A stretch of 64,000 nucleotides of DNA from Maribacter sp. 4G9 (lineage in GTDB: Bacteria; Bacteroidota; Bacteroidia; Flavobacteriales; Flavobacteriaceae), in contig NZ_MDGL01000043.1 of the NCBI RefSeq assembly GCF_002742265.1, positions 44,571-108,570 of the forward strand, written 5' to 3'. Both the position numbers and the translations under genes were made by a program. Below are positions 15,697-24,970 of this stretch, piece by piece. Numbering within the stretch: the stretch's first letter is position 1; every line of letters begins with the position of its first letter. The notes beneath the pieces were generated by a model. It was not told the DNA's origin, ran no database searches, and was given only the letters and a program-made list of their open reading frames with translations.

Positions 15697-16521
15697 TTAT
15701 AATCTTCTTCTTAGTATCATTTCCCGATTCCCTTTCAATTCCTTTAGCCTTAATTCCAGTTTCTCATTATCGCCCAAAGTAAATTTCGGTAGTACATAAA
15801 CAAACCTTGAAGTCTCCGCATGCCTAGTTTTTTCAGGCATTTTATAAACATATTGAGGCTTAAGCGGTACGGATTGATATGAAGCTCTGCGTTTTTCATT
15901 ACCGATGACCAGCGCTACTTTCAGATAGTCGATGTCAAAATCAATCCCCGATTCGTTCTTAATCTCGAACTGCATAAAAACCAAATCTTCATAGTAGACC
16001 AGATTCTTGATGGCAAGTGACATGCCGTCTTTACGCTTTGAAATATTCTTGCGTTCAGATTGTTTGAGAATTGCCGTGGAAGACTTTTCCAAAAACGTTT
16101 TTGGGTATTGTTTGTGTACGACCATATTGGAATCCAGTTGTATGGTATCACGAATTACAAGAGGCTCCCTTTGATGCTCGTGCCCGATACTTTCCGAAAA
16201 GGAAACAAAACGGTTCAGCTCCTTTAATGAATCGGCATACTTGATGATGTATGAATATACCTTTCCATCGGTGGTAACTACCAGTAGATTGCTTTGTTTT
16301 CCTTTAGTTGCCTTCAACAATCCCAAAGGTTGTGCTCGCTCCCGATTATAACTGAAGACAAAGTTATTTGCGCCGACGATTCCCTGACGGATGTTGGTAG
16401 GGAAGAAAAGCGCCAGGTTCATTTTTTCATTGGCATAAATGGTATCCAATTGTTGAGACTCTTGGGCGAATGCGATATTCCCCAAAATCGATAAAAGAAA
16501 AATCAAGAATATATGTTTCAT
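15697..16521 (-). CDS. traN: Conjugative transposon protein TraN (VirB9-like)
   Basis: The 274-residue product has a signal peptide (1-19, ending AFAQ) and the DUF4138 pattern of TraN: NLALFFPTNIRQGIVGANNFVFSY and the later LLVVTTDGKVYSYIIKY. TraN is the periplasmic/outer-membrane core component of the Bacteroidetes type IV secretion channel. It overlaps traM by four bases (ATGA) and ends the tra operon here. It is somewhat shorter than typical TraN of about 300 residues or more. No traO, traP or traQ follows; an SRAP gene lies convergent instead. Confidence 0.9.
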   Translation of the reverse strand: MKHIFLIFLLSILGNIAFAQESQQLDTIYANEKMNLALFFPTNIRQGIVGANNFVFSYNRERAQPLGLLKATKGKQSNLLVVTTDGKVYSYIIKYADSLKELNRFVSFSESIGHEHQREPLVIRDTIQLDSNMVVHKQYPKTFLEKSSTAILKQSERKNISKRKDGMSLAIKNLVYYEDLVFMQFEIKNESGIDFDIDYLKVALVIGNEKRRASYQSVPLKPQYVYKMPEKTRHAETSRFVYVLPKFTLGDNEKLELRLKELKGNREMILRRRL

Positions 16522-17456
16522 AGCTTCGGTTTTAAAATGAGTTTGTAATTATTGTTGACCGTAACCCTGATGTTACGATTATTGCGTTGGAATACTTTTT
16601 TCACGCCACTAACCCCAGTATTAACAGCCCCTGAAACATCGGGAACACCGGGTATATTGAATTCTGCAATCGCATCGCCCAAGACCTCGTTAAACACATC
16701 GCCACGGAAACTATTTCGAATGTAAATGCCTTCCAGTCCGTCGGCATTATCATAGGCCTTTAGCTTCAGAGGTATTCCCTCAATATTTTCCACAGTTAAG
16801 ATGACCCGGTTCGGCCGGAACTTTACAACTCCGTAGAGCAGGGTATTTTTTTTGATTTCCAAACCTTGTAGGGTCGTGTTTTGGGTTACTCGCATTTGTA
16901 GCCGGTCATTGACCCTTATGGTCTGTTCGCCATCGATTTCGACTACCAAAGATTCACCAGTGCCATCCGCCAACACTTGGGGACTAACGGCAAAGAACAA
17001 TTGATGCTCGAGACCCATTGCCTTCAAGGGAGAAATAGTGTCCTTAGTATCGATTACCTCACCTTTCTTTCTTCGTTTTTTGCGTAATGGTTTTCGGGTT
17101 CCCGAAGCTGCGGAATCCTGGGAGTAATCTATACGACCGATTCGGTATATGCTATCTACGATACGCTGTTTCTTTTTGTCCAAAAGGTCTTCATCGTATA
17201 TTCCCGATTCATCTAAGAAACGCTCGTCATAAATACTGGGCGCAATCCGTTCCCTTTCATCTTTTATGGCATCCACTGCTACCTTTTTGGAGGAGTACAT
17301 ATCCTCCCCATCTTCTAGTTCTGGCACCAAAGTCTGTTGGAGTTCGTTGGCACTTTGATCATCCGCACCCAAAACAAAAACCGAATAACCGATGATGAAT
17401 AGTATGACCACTCCGATTACCGCTGCAAACACTATTTTCTTTTTGTCCATTTTCAT
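16518..17456 (-). CDS. traM: Conjugative transposon protein TraM (VirB10-like)
   Basis: A 312-residue protein with a short cytoplasmic N-terminus, one membrane helix (about 8-28, VFAAVIGVVILFIIGYSVFV), an acidic variable region, a basic patch RKPLRKKRRKKGE, and a C-terminal domain with TLQGLEIKKNTLLYGVVKF typical of TraM. It bridges inner and outer membranes in the transfer channel. It is short compared with usual TraM of roughly 400 residues or more, mostly in the linker. It lies 21 bases after traK; the traL gene normally found between them is absent. Confidence 0.9.
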   Translation of the reverse strand: MKMDKKKIVFAAVIGVVILFIIGYSVFVLGADDQSANELQQTLVPELEDGEDMYSSKKVAVDAIKDERERIAPSIYDERFLDESGIYDEDLLDKKKQRIVDSIYRIGRIDYSQDSAASGTRKPLRKKRRKKGEVIDTKDTISPLKAMGLEHQLFFAVSPQVLADGTGESLVVEIDGEQTIRVNDRLQMRVTQNTTLQGLEIKKNTLLYGVVKFRPNRVILTVENIEGIPLKLKAYDNADGLEGIYIRNSFRGDVFNEVLGDAIAEFNIPGVPDVSGAVNTGVSGVKKVFQRNNRNIRVTVNNNYKLILKPKL

Positions 17457-17477
17457 AGCTCACTTTTTAAGTTCAAT

Positions 17478-18092
17478 TCACTCCTGCTCTTTTACCTTTT
17501 TTAGGGAATTCTCGAAATAATCGGTAATCAGCAGACCATGGGTGTTCTTGGGATAGTTTCGGTCTACGGTAATAAGACCACCTGTTGAGACCATTTCATA
17601 GCGGTCAATGACAGACCCTCTGTTGATTTCAAAAACGGTTATAGTTTTAAAGCGATAGGGTTCGGCCCTTAAATCCACTTGTGATTCGACACTCAATACT
17701 TTTTGGACCAGGGAATATTGCAATATCCGGTTGTAGACCCCATCCGCCTTTTTCTGCCGATAAACATTGTCGACCGTGCTGTTTCCAAGCCAAAGCGCTT
17801 TCTCCAAATTGCTTTCATAGTTACTGTCATCGATTCCATAGAAGTATTCATGGAACAGTTGCAAATGAGACAATGCCTCGACCTGAAGGTTTTCCTTTTG
17901 GGATACCAGCTTCAGGGGAATAACGGAACCATCGGTATTCACGGCAAAGGCGCTTCCCATCGCTTTTTGGTACATATTGAATACCATCACCCCTGAAAAT
18001 ACGCTTGATAAAAGTGCTGTAACAGTTACTATAATCGTCACATAGCGGTTCAATTTGAGTATGTCATAAATGTTCTTATACGGTAGTTTCAT
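17478..18092 (-). CDS. traK: Conjugative transposon protein TraK (VirB8-like)
   Basis: The 204-residue product has an N-terminal membrane helix (about 17-40, VTIIVTVTALLSSVFSGVMVF) and a periplasmic domain with FHEYFYGID, the typical TraK segment. TraK is a bitopic inner-membrane scaffold of the type IV secretion apparatus. It lies 17 bases after traJ and is followed directly by traM. Confidence 0.9.
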   Translation of the reverse strand: MKLPYKNIYDILKLNRYVTIIVTVTALLSSVFSGVMVFNMYQKAMGSAFAVNTDGSVIPLKLVSQKENLQVEALSHLQLFHEYFYGIDDSNYESNLEKALWLGNSTVDNVYRQKKADGVYNRILQYSLVQKVLSVESQVDLRAEPYRFKTITVFEINRGSVIDRYEMVSTGGLITVDRNYPKNTHGLLITDYFENSLKKVKEQE

Positions 18093-18109
18093 ACTTCTAT
18101 CATTTAAGT

Positions 18110-18952
18110 TTATTGTGTGAAAAGCCTCAGCGTAAAGGAGGTCGCCCTTTTATAGAGTTTGAATTTTAGGAAGACGATAAACCCTATGGTCGCGGCTTCC
18201 ACTAAAATCTTAATAGTGTTATTGTCGGTTGGTCCACCCCAGAGGTTCGTCCAGAAATTGGCGTTGATTTCGGAATACAGTTGGTTCACGAAAATGTTGA
18301 CCAGAAAAAAAGCTGGTACAAGCATATAGACCGCAGCATACAATTTGAAAAAGGTATAGGCCATAGTTCTGAATTTCTCAAAAACCGCCAAACTGATGAC
18401 CAAAGGAAAAAAGGCCTGCATGATTCCTAAAAGGAAATATCGTTCCGCTAGGAACAAGGGGTAGATAAACAGGTCTATCATCCATAGAATCAATCCGATG
18501 AAAAAGCTGAACATCTTGATGCCGAATACAGGAGTGACCAAAGCTTCGTACAATAAGGCCCAAGCTTTCTTGGCCGCATCGAAAGCACCAACATCTTCTT
18601 CAATCGGAATTTCCTGTAATTGCAGCGGAATCAAGGCCGGAGCAGTATCACGATACTGTCCTTCGATAGCGACCAAGATACCATCGAAAAAGCCCAGTAT
18701 CTGCGTTGAGAATATGACCAATAGCACGATGACAAAATTCTTGGCGAGATCTCTTGGGGACAATCCCCATGAATATCCTTCCTTATCGGCAACTCCCTCA
18801 TTGTATTTTTTGAGGATGTTGACCAAAAAGAACAGCACGGCCAGGACCTTGATACCACGAATGGTATAGGTAGAGAAGTCGGTGCCCTTGATCGTCTCAA
18901 AGACAGCGTCCACATATTCAAGTCCTATGCTCAAGGAAATCATGAGTTCCAT
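18110..18952 (-). CDS. traJ: Conjugative transposon protein TraJ (VirB6-like)
   Basis: The 280-residue polytopic membrane protein has about six hydrophobic spans (for example FVIVLLVIFSTQILGFFDGI and MFSFFIGLILWMIDLFIYPL) with the TraJ segment FLAERYFLLGIMQAFFPLVI. It forms the inner-membrane channel of the transfer apparatus. It starts two bases after traI ends, so the two are coupled. It is shorter than many TraJ proteins (about 300-350). Confidence 0.85.
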   Translation of the reverse strand: MELMISLSIGLEYVDAVFETIKGTDFSTYTIRGIKVLAVLFFLVNILKKYNEGVADKEGYSWGLSPRDLAKNFVIVLLVIFSTQILGFFDGILVAIEGQYRDTAPALIPLQLQEIPIEEDVGAFDAAKKAWALLYEALVTPVFGIKMFSFFIGLILWMIDLFIYPLFLAERYFLLGIMQAFFPLVISLAVFEKFRTMAYTFFKLYAAVYMLVPAFFLVNIFVNQLYSEINANFWTNLWGGPTDNNTIKILVEAATIGFIVFLKFKLYKRATSFTLRLFTQ

Positions 18953-18954
18953 TT

Positions 18955-19542
18955 CTAGTAATTTGTTTTTCTATTGTTAATCTTGTCCTGCATTTCACGA
19001 AAGGCAATGATATCCCGATACCGCTCGGTTTTACGCTCGATTTCGGTCACCATTTCCTTGGATTCCTGTTGATGAGCACGGATGGCCCGCATGCGTTCCC
19101 CATCTGTCAATTTCAAATGGTCACTTGATAGGATTTCGTTTATGAATTCCAGGTCCTCCGTAGCTTGATCTAAAATGGCGTTGAACGATGTCGATATCCG
19201 TTCCACTTCATCCGCTCGTATATGCGGTGAATTAAGAATATCCCTTAAATCGCCCTGTACCATATCATAAAGGCGTTTGTTATTGCGGATGAGTTCTTGC
19301 ACCGCCTTTAGTTTCTCGATGGCGGCACTAACCTTTTCGATATTTTCTTTCTGCTTTTTCAGGAATTTGACCGTCTTTATGATATTCGCGGTCTGTTTTC
19401 CAGCTTCCAACAGTTGTTTGACAAATGAGATGAAGTTCACATTGTCGTAAACAGGTATTCCCTGAGCCGTGGCACGGCTGGGCATTGATAAAGCCAAGAT
19501 TAGGGATGTCGTTAAAAGTATTTTCTTGATTCCTATTTTCAT
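18955..19542 (-). CDS. traI: Conjugative transposon protein TraI (DUF4141, VirB5-like)
   Basis: A 195-residue exported protein with a signal peptide (1-27, ending ATAQG) followed by a helical coiled-coil body. The mature N-terminus PVYDNVNFISFVKQLLEAGKQ matches DUF4141 TraI proteins. It probably contributes to the pilus or periplasmic part of the channel. It lies between traG (66-base gap) and traJ (2-base gap). The name follows Bacteroidetes usage and is not the F-plasmid relaxase. Confidence 0.85.
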   Translation of the reverse strand: MKIGIKKILLTTSLILALSMPSRATAQGIPVYDNVNFISFVKQLLEAGKQTANIIKTVKFLKKQKENIEKVSAAIEKLKAVQELIRNNKRLYDMVQGDLRDILNSPHIRADEVERISTSFNAILDQATEDLEFINEILSSDHLKLTDGERMRAIRAHQQESKEMVTEIERKTERYRDIIAFREMQDKINNRKTNY

Positions 19543-19608
19543 GATTTACGGGTTTTGTGATGCCGAAACTTTTGATTTCGTCATCTGATTCAACATTCAT
19601 TTTTTATG

Positions 19609-22017
19609 CTATGCAGCTTTACGTTCCAAGAACCGCCTGATAGCTATTTCCATACTGTCTTCTTCCTTATAAAGTGCCATTATGGCCTCGTTGTCAGAAC
19701 CATCTGTTAGGTAGGCCGCGAATACTTCTGGTGGTACTTCCAATCGGAAGATGTTACTCTCCTTTCCAATCTTGATGAACATTTCGGTGTATTTGCGTTC
19801 ACTAGTAAGGTCATTCTTAATGGATTTCAATTGGTTCAGGTCGTGGCTCGAAAGGTTGAGCCGCTTTATCAATTCATCATATCCCTTTTCATTGTTCAGG
19901 CTATAAATGACCTGTGTATTTTCCAGTATACTTGCGGATGTGGAGTTATCAGGAAGTTGATTAATCGATTGTAAAATGATTCCGATGGCCCCTTCCTGTT
20001 TCCGAATGGCCTGATAGTAAAATTCCACACTCTCCAGTACGTTCGGGAATTTCAATTGCTTCGCGAACTCATCGAAAAGGATAATCCCTTTTTCTTCTTT
20101 ATTTCTCCAAATAGTTCTTTGGATAGCTGTCTTGATAAGCTTGAGCATTACTGATAGGATTTCCTTGTTGTCCTTGACCTCGTCCAGTTCGAAGACGATC
20201 AATCGCTTGTCTTCTATCTTATAAGATTGATCCTCGCTCATTTCAAAAAGGAAACTGTACAATCCGCCTTCCACATATTCGGATAGGATATGAAGGAAGT
20301 TTGTAATGTTGAAATAAGCCTTATCGATACCAAGGGTTTCCAAAAGTCGTTCTCGATTATTTCGGATAAATCCATAGAAACTTTCTAAGGAATGGGCCTC
20401 GGAAACAGTTTTGTAATAATGTTGAAGGATTTTCTTGAGCGATACCGATTGTGCCTTGGTCACTTTCAGATCCGATGCTAGTAGTTCGAACAGAAAGACG
20501 GACAGGTCTTCCAATCGCTCTGGACTGATATCGTTTACATCCGAGATATAAAAGGGGTTGATACCTAAATTCTTTCCGCTCTCATAACGCAGAACAGTAT
20601 ACTGCTCAGGGTATAACTGTGCGAACTTGGTATACGAACCCCCTAAATCGATGATGACCAGACGGACATCCATTTCAAAATATTGGCGCAGGATGTTATT
20701 GGCCAAGAATGATTTCCCTTCTCCCGTTGGGGCGAAAATGGCAAAGTTCCGTGCTTTTATCCGCTTCTTCTTTTCATCCCAAACATCTTTGAGTACTGGA
20801 ATGTTATGTTCCCGATCGTTGAAGATGATACCTGTCTTATCAGATTGATAATTCGTATTGTTGATCAGCAAACACAAGGCATGCTTCAAATCGGTCACGT
20901 AGAGGTCTTCATTTGAAAAGTTGGAAGCGAAACAGCAATAACTATTGAGAAAATAATTTTTCCGCTCTTCGCTACTAGGATAATAAGGCACGATATCCAG
21001 CTCCTTAAACTCCGTCTTAATTTGTGAAGCAATTTTTTCGAGTTGTTTTTCCTCTTTGTGCCAGTAGATGATGTTTAAGTGTCCGCGAATGATTCGGGAG
21101 CTATCATCTGTATTGATCTGCTCTTGGATGTGTTGGATTTTCTTAAGGATGACCTTGTTCTGCGAACCAAAATTGGAACTCTTGTTCAGCTCCTCGATTT
21201 TCTTGTCCAATAGCTTTCGCCATTTTTGTTTGTCATCGAGATAGATGATTTGATTGACTACATGATTTTCGTTTAGGGAAAGCCCCAATCCATCTATGAA
21301 CCCTTGATGGAAACTGAAGTCATCCGAGGTGAAGCGTTCGTTTATCTTACTGGTCTGTACTTTCTCCCCGAAACAGCTTTCGCTATTCACCGTAAGTACA
21401 TCGAAATGATGCTCCCCTATTTGGATGTCTTTTCTTTCCAATTCGATAGCTGTATCGAAACCTTCATTATAACCATTGAAATAATCCGAACTCATAGATA
21501 TAATTTCTTGGCTCTTCATCGGTATCAGTGACACCTTTCGTCCATTATTGACAAAGGAAACCGAATCATTGACGGCTGCTTTAAAACGCTGCAGGTTTTC
21601 TTGTAGCACCTCGGGAATCTTTGCATCCACTTTGCGAAAGGGGTTGACATATTTTGAGTTGTTGAGCTGTTTGTTCTTGGTAAGGGTAAAGAAGAGATAC
21701 CCTTGGTGTTCCATATGCTCCCTTCCTTTGAAGTAGTCATGTGTTGCCCTGGATAGAAAGGTGTTATTGGGAAGATTTTTCGAAGTGAAGGATTTCTTGA
21801 AATAAACGTCCTGTTTATGCACTACGGTTCCGACAGGTAAGGATTTCATTGCCTGGAACCAATTACTGTGCATGTCCTCGAAATCCTTTTCCGAAAGGGA
21901 ATAGATCTCAGGCAGCTGTACCTTGTAGCAAGCCACGACATTCCCGTTGTTACAGAATAACAAGTGGTCCTTGATGTCCGCTATGGGGTGATATTTAGAG
22001 ATATTGATCTTCGACAT
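19609..22017 (-). CDS. traG: Conjugation ATPase TraG (VirB4-like)
   Basis: The 802-residue protein has an N-terminal VirB4-like region with YHPIADIKDHLLFCNNGNVV, and an ATPase domain with Walker A APTGEGKSF near residue 431 and Walker B GIILFDEFAKQL near 646, followed by the LQSINQLPD arginine-finger region. It is the energising ATPase of the type IV secretion channel, at the cytoplasmic face. Its start overlaps traF by 23 bases. Length is normal for the family. It is not the VirD4-type coupling protein despite the TraG name. Confidence 0.95.
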   Translation of the reverse strand: MSKINISKYHPIADIKDHLLFCNNGNVVACYKVQLPEIYSLSEKDFEDMHSNWFQAMKSLPVGTVVHKQDVYFKKSFTSKNLPNNTFLSRATHDYFKGREHMEHQGYLFFTLTKNKQLNNSKYVNPFRKVDAKIPEVLQENLQRFKAAVNDSVSFVNNGRKVSLIPMKSQEIISMSSDYFNGYNEGFDTAIELERKDIQIGEHHFDVLTVNSESCFGEKVQTSKINERFTSDDFSFHQGFIDGLGLSLNENHVVNQIIYLDDKQKWRKLLDKKIEELNKSSNFGSQNKVILKKIQHIQEQINTDDSSRIIRGHLNIIYWHKEEKQLEKIASQIKTEFKELDIVPYYPSSEERKNYFLNSYCCFASNFSNEDLYVTDLKHALCLLINNTNYQSDKTGIIFNDREHNIPVLKDVWDEKKKRIKARNFAIFAPTGEGKSFLANNILRQYFEMDVRLVIIDLGGSYTKFAQLYPEQYTVLRYESGKNLGINPFYISDVNDISPERLEDLSVFLFELLASDLKVTKAQSVSLKKILQHYYKTVSEAHSLESFYGFIRNNRERLLETLGIDKAYFNITNFLHILSEYVEGGLYSFLFEMSEDQSYKIEDKRLIVFELDEVKDNKEILSVMLKLIKTAIQRTIWRNKEEKGIILFDEFAKQLKFPNVLESVEFYYQAIRKQEGAIGIILQSINQLPDNSTSASILENTQVIYSLNNEKGYDELIKRLNLSSHDLNQLKSIKNDLTSERKYTEMFIKIGKESNIFRLEVPPEVFAAYLTDGSDNEAIMALYKEEDSMEIAIRRFLERKAA

Positions 22018-22288
22018 GGTTCAGGATATTGTCTTTTTTATTACTGATACTTTTAGGGAATACTTTTCTGATATTGAAAAGTTGAGTACTGCTGCTCATT
22101 TTATTTAAAGCTATAAAGAGACCAGCGTTCCAGATGAAAAGCGTGAGCACCATGATCAAGCTGAAAGAGAAAATAATGACCAACAGCGAGGCAACCACGG
22201 ACACCATCAAAAGGGCAAAGAGCGATATGGGCAGACCCCATATCAATGCCCCTTTGCGGATGTTCCGGTAAACCTCGTAGCTTCTCAT
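21995..22288 (-). CDS. traF: Conjugative transposon protein TraF (DUF4133, VirB3-like)
   Basis: A 97-residue protein with YEVYRNIRKGALIWGLP, then two adjacent membrane helices (about 18-60), and a basic C-terminus, the DUF4133 layout. It overlaps traE by one base and traG by 23 bases, indicating coupled translation. It belongs to the inner-membrane part of the transfer channel. Confidence 0.9.
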   Translation of the reverse strand: MRSYEVYRNIRKGALIWGLPISLFALLMVSVVASLLVIIFSFSLIMVLTLFIWNAGLFIALNKMSSSTQLFNIRKVFPKSISNKKDNILNHVEDQYL

Positions 22289-22575
22289 TACACAACTATT
22301 GAAATGAGATAGGTAAAGATGCCGACTACGGCACCGGCGATAAGTACGAATACCAGTACCCTTGTAATGCCCTTTTTGAGGTCGGCGTTTTCACCGAAGA
22401 AGTGACCCGCATTAAATAGGAAGCCTATGAGAAAGATGACCCCAAGGATAATGGGAAAAATGGCACGGATGGTATCCGATACATCGTTTACGGAATCTTC
22501 GATTCCACCTACCTGAGCGTAACTGGCAAGGCTCATAAACAAGGCTGCCAATGTTAGACTTTTAGTTTTTTCCAT
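22288..22575 (-). CDS. traE: Conjugative transposon protein TraE (DUF4134, VirB2-like)
   Basis: The 95-residue product has a signal peptide (1-21, ending SYAQ) and two membrane helices separated by a short charged loop (FGENADLKKGITR), as in VirB2/pilin-like DUF4134 proteins. It is the first gene of the tra operon. An imperfect inverted repeat (GGTCGAAA and TTCGGCC around CATG, 22591-22609) lies just upstream of its start and could be an operator. No clear TAnnTTTG box was found. Confidence 0.9.
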   Translation of the reverse strand: MEKTKSLTLAALFMSLASYAQVGGIEDSVNDVSDTIRAIFPIILGVIFLIGFLFNAGHFFGENADLKKGITRVLVFVLIAGAVVGIFTYLISIVV

Positions 22576-22765
22576 AACTGATAATTTTAAGGTCGAAACA
22601 TGTTCGGCCTGTGATTAATTATTATGAAATGTAGAAGTGGAATGAACTTTTTACCGAAGGATTCCTAAAAATTAACTAGGAATAGCGTTAATTTTTGATA
22701 GAAATACATGGTTTTGAGAGATTCGTTGAATATTGCTCAATAAAGAATTGGAAAATCATGAATCG

Positions 22766-23380
22766 ATGAAAACAACGACGTACCTTCTTATATGTCTATT
22801 AATTCTAGGTAATAACAATGCTATTGGGCAAACATTAAAGGCAGAGAGAAAAGTTATTGTTCTTGATGCCGGGCATGGTGGCATCGATTCAGGCACAGTA
22901 TCAAGAAACGGGCTTCAAGAAAAGGATGTCGTTCTAGACATAGTTCGGCAGATGAAAGTATGGAACAGAATTTTATTTGAATCCAAATATGATATCTATT
23001 TGACAAGGAGAAAGGATACCTTGATTTCATTGACCGATAGAACCAAGCTCGTCAAACATCTAAAACCTGATGTTTTCATTTCTCTGCATTGTAATCATAT
23101 AAATGATTCGAACATACAAGGTGCAGAAATCTATACCTATGATAGTAATGAATTATCTCTGTTGTATGCGAAAACAATTTTGAATAAGCTAAATCAGGAC
23201 CTTGGTTTTAAGACTAGAAAACCTAGGAAGGGCAATTTTCAGGTTTTAAGGGAAACAAAAGAGCACTGTCCTGCTCTTCTATTAGAGCTCGGGTATTTGT
23301 CCAATTCAAGTGAGTCCCACTATTTAAATGGCAGCCAAAACAGGAAGGCATTGGCCTTATCCATATTAATGTCCATTTAA
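22766..23380 (+). CDS. Secreted N-acetylmuramoyl-L-alanine amidase (Amidase_3)
   Basis: From ATG 22766 the product has 204 residues with a signal peptide ending AIGQ. The zinc amidase motifs are complete: VIVLDAGHGG (Zn His), EKDVVLDIV (Zn Glu), FISLHCNH (Zn His) and LLELGYLSN (catalytic Glu). It cleaves the amide between MurNAc and the stem peptide of peptidoglycan. Such enzymes open the wall for assembly of conjugation channels and are regular members of Bacteroidetes conjugative elements. It diverges from the tra operon. The longer frame from 22733 would hide the signal. Confidence 0.9.
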   Translation: MKTTTYLLICLLILGNNNAIGQTLKAERKVIVLDAGHGGIDSGTVSRNGLQEKDVVLDIVRQMKVWNRILFESKYDIYLTRRKDTLISLTDRTKLVKHLKPDVFISLHCNHINDSNIQGAEIYTYDSNELSLLYAKTILNKLNQDLGFKTRKPRKGNFQVLRETKEHCPALLLELGYLSNSSESHYLNGSQNRKALALSILMSI

Positions 23381-23389
23381 ATCAAGATT

Positions 23390-23497
23390 ATGAAGGAGCT
23401 ATTATTTGAGGTTGTAAAAAGTATAGGAAGTATTATTTCAACGATGTACAAAGAAGTGACCTATTTCATGGGAAATTGTAAAAACAAGAACTTATAA
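23390..23497 (+). CDS. Possible small peptide (35 aa) after the amidase gene
   Basis: A frame starts at ATG 23390 preceded by an A-rich stretch, nine bases after the amidase stop, and ends at TAA 23495-23497 inside the left flanking repeat of the ATPase gene. The peptide starts MKELLFEVVKSIGSIIS and is amphipathic. It may be co-translated with the amidase. It is short, and no homologue is recognised, so the call is tentative. Confidence 0.3.
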   Translation: MKELLFEVVKSIGSIISTMYKEVTYFMGNCKNKNL

Positions 23498-23541
23498 GTC
23501 GCCAAAACTAGTATTTTTATAATACATTTGGCGAGATATAA
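23492..23541. repeat. Left flanking repeat of the ATPase/nuclease gene
   Basis: The 18-base sequence TTATAAGTCGCCAAAACT (23492-23509) recurs identically at 24965-24982 after the gene. Within this left copy it pairs with a downstream arm ending GGCGAGATATAA (14 of 18 positions) to form a hairpin around an AT loop, just before the start codon at 23549. It also forms an inverted repeat with the outermost right arm at 24997-25015. Confidence 0.75.
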
Positions 23542-23548
23542 TATATAT

Positions 23549-24970
23549 ATGAGACAATTAGTAGGAAGAATACAGGAGAGAGGAATTTTAGAGGCAGCTT
23601 TAAAAAGCAACCGTCCTGAACTTATTGTAGTATATGGAAGAAGACGGATTGGGAAGACATTTTTGATTGATAAAGTTTATGAGAAAGAAATAAAATTCAG
23701 GTTTTCTGGAATTCATAATGCTTCTTTAAAAGAACAATTAGCTAATTTTCATTTAGTACTTTCTGATAAAAACCTAAAGTTCAAGGAACCAAAAAGTTGG
23801 ATTGAGGCTTTCCATCATTTAGGTAAGTATTTTGATACCTTAAAGTCAAAAAAGAAAAAGGTATTGTTTATTGATGAATTTCCCTGGCTTGATTCTAGGC
23901 GGTCGAATTTTCTCTCTGCCTTTGATAATTTCTGGAATAATTATGCTTCAAAAAGAGATGATATGGTTGTCATCGTTTGTGGCTCAGCCGCATCTTATAT
24001 GATTCAGAATATCATCAAGAATAAAGGAGGCTTGCACAATAGATTAACGGAAAGTATTCAATTGGCTGAATTTAACCTTAATGAGACAGAACAACTTCTA
24101 AAACAGAACAAGGTAAAATTCTCTCGTTATGACATCTTACAAATCTACATGGCAATGGGTGGTATTCCTCATTATCTCGATAAGATAAACTCTGGTGAAA
24201 GCGTTCCACAGGCCCTTGATCGATTGTGTTTTATGAAAAACGGATTTCTACGAACGGAATTTGAAAATGTATTCGCTTCCCTTTTTGATTTTTATGAGAA
24301 CCACGAGTCGATTGTACGTTCATTAGCTTCGGTAAGAAAAGGTCTCACTAGAAATGAAATATCCGCCAAAACGGGCATACCTTCCGGAGGAGGACTTACA
24401 AAAGCTTTAATGGAATTGGAAGATTCTGGGTTTATTGAAAACTACTTACCATATCAAGGTGTCAAAGATTCCATCTATAGACTTAGTGACGAATATTCGA
24501 TGTTCTATATCAAATACATTGAAAAAACAAAACCTTCGCAGGGTGGTCTTTGGATGGTAATGCAAGGGAAACAGTCCTATAAAATATGGTCTGGATACAG
24601 CTTTGAAACCATATGTATAAAGCATGTCGAACAAATTAAGGAGGGGTTAAAAATAGCAGGAATCAATTCGACTCATGGAAGCTGGATTGAAAAAGGTGAC
24701 GGAAAGGGAGCCCAAATAGATATGCTTATCGATAGGGATGATAATGTCATCAATCTATGTGAAATGAAGTTCTACAATACTGAATTTACATTGAATAAAA
24801 AGTACGCCAATGAAATAGCAAATAAGTCCAACAAATTTGTAGAAAGTACTAAAACCAAGAAGAGTGTTTTTGTAACTTTTATAACTACTTACGGATTGGT
24901 TTCAAATCAATATTCTAAGCAGTATGTGCAAAATGAACTTACAATGGATAATCTATTTATAAAGTTATAA
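23549..24970 (+). CDS. AAA/STAND-like ATPase with C-terminal PD-(D/E)XK-like domain (DUF234 family)
   Basis: From ATG 23549 the protein has 473 residues. It starts MRQLVGR, as in the COG1672-type ATPases common in archaea and Bacteroidetes. Walker A is GRRRIGKT (30-37), a Walker B-like KKVLFIDEFPWL lies near 105-115, and the region ARKTGIP-like winged helix (EISAKTGIPSGGGLTKAL) follows near 275. The C-terminal part carries QIDMLIDR then NLCEMKF (about 388-406), a D...E-x-K pattern of restriction-endonuclease-like folds. Function is unestablished. The gene is bracketed by the same 18-base repeat on both sides, the right copy overlapping its stop codon, which suggests a discrete mobile or self-recognised unit. 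Confidence 0.85.
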   Translation: MRQLVGRIQERGILEAALKSNRPELIVVYGRRRIGKTFLIDKVYEKEIKFRFSGIHNASLKEQLANFHLVLSDKNLKFKEPKSWIEAFHHLGKYFDTLKSKKKKVLFIDEFPWLDSRRSNFLSAFDNFWNNYASKRDDMVVIVCGSAASYMIQNIIKNKGGLHNRLTESIQLAEFNLNETEQLLKQNKVKFSRYDILQIYMAMGGIPHYLDKINSGESVPQALDRLCFMKNGFLRTEFENVFASLFDFYENHESIVRSLASVRKGLTRNEISAKTGIPSGGGLTKALMELEDSGFIENYLPYQGVKDSIYRLSDEYSMFYIKYIEKTKPSQGGLWMVMQGKQSYKIWSGYSFETICIKHVEQIKEGLKIAGINSTHGSWIEKGDGKGAQIDMLIDRDDNVINLCEMKFYNTEFTLNKKYANEIANKSNKFVESTKTKKSVFVTFITTYGLVSNQYSKQYVQNELTMDNLFIKL

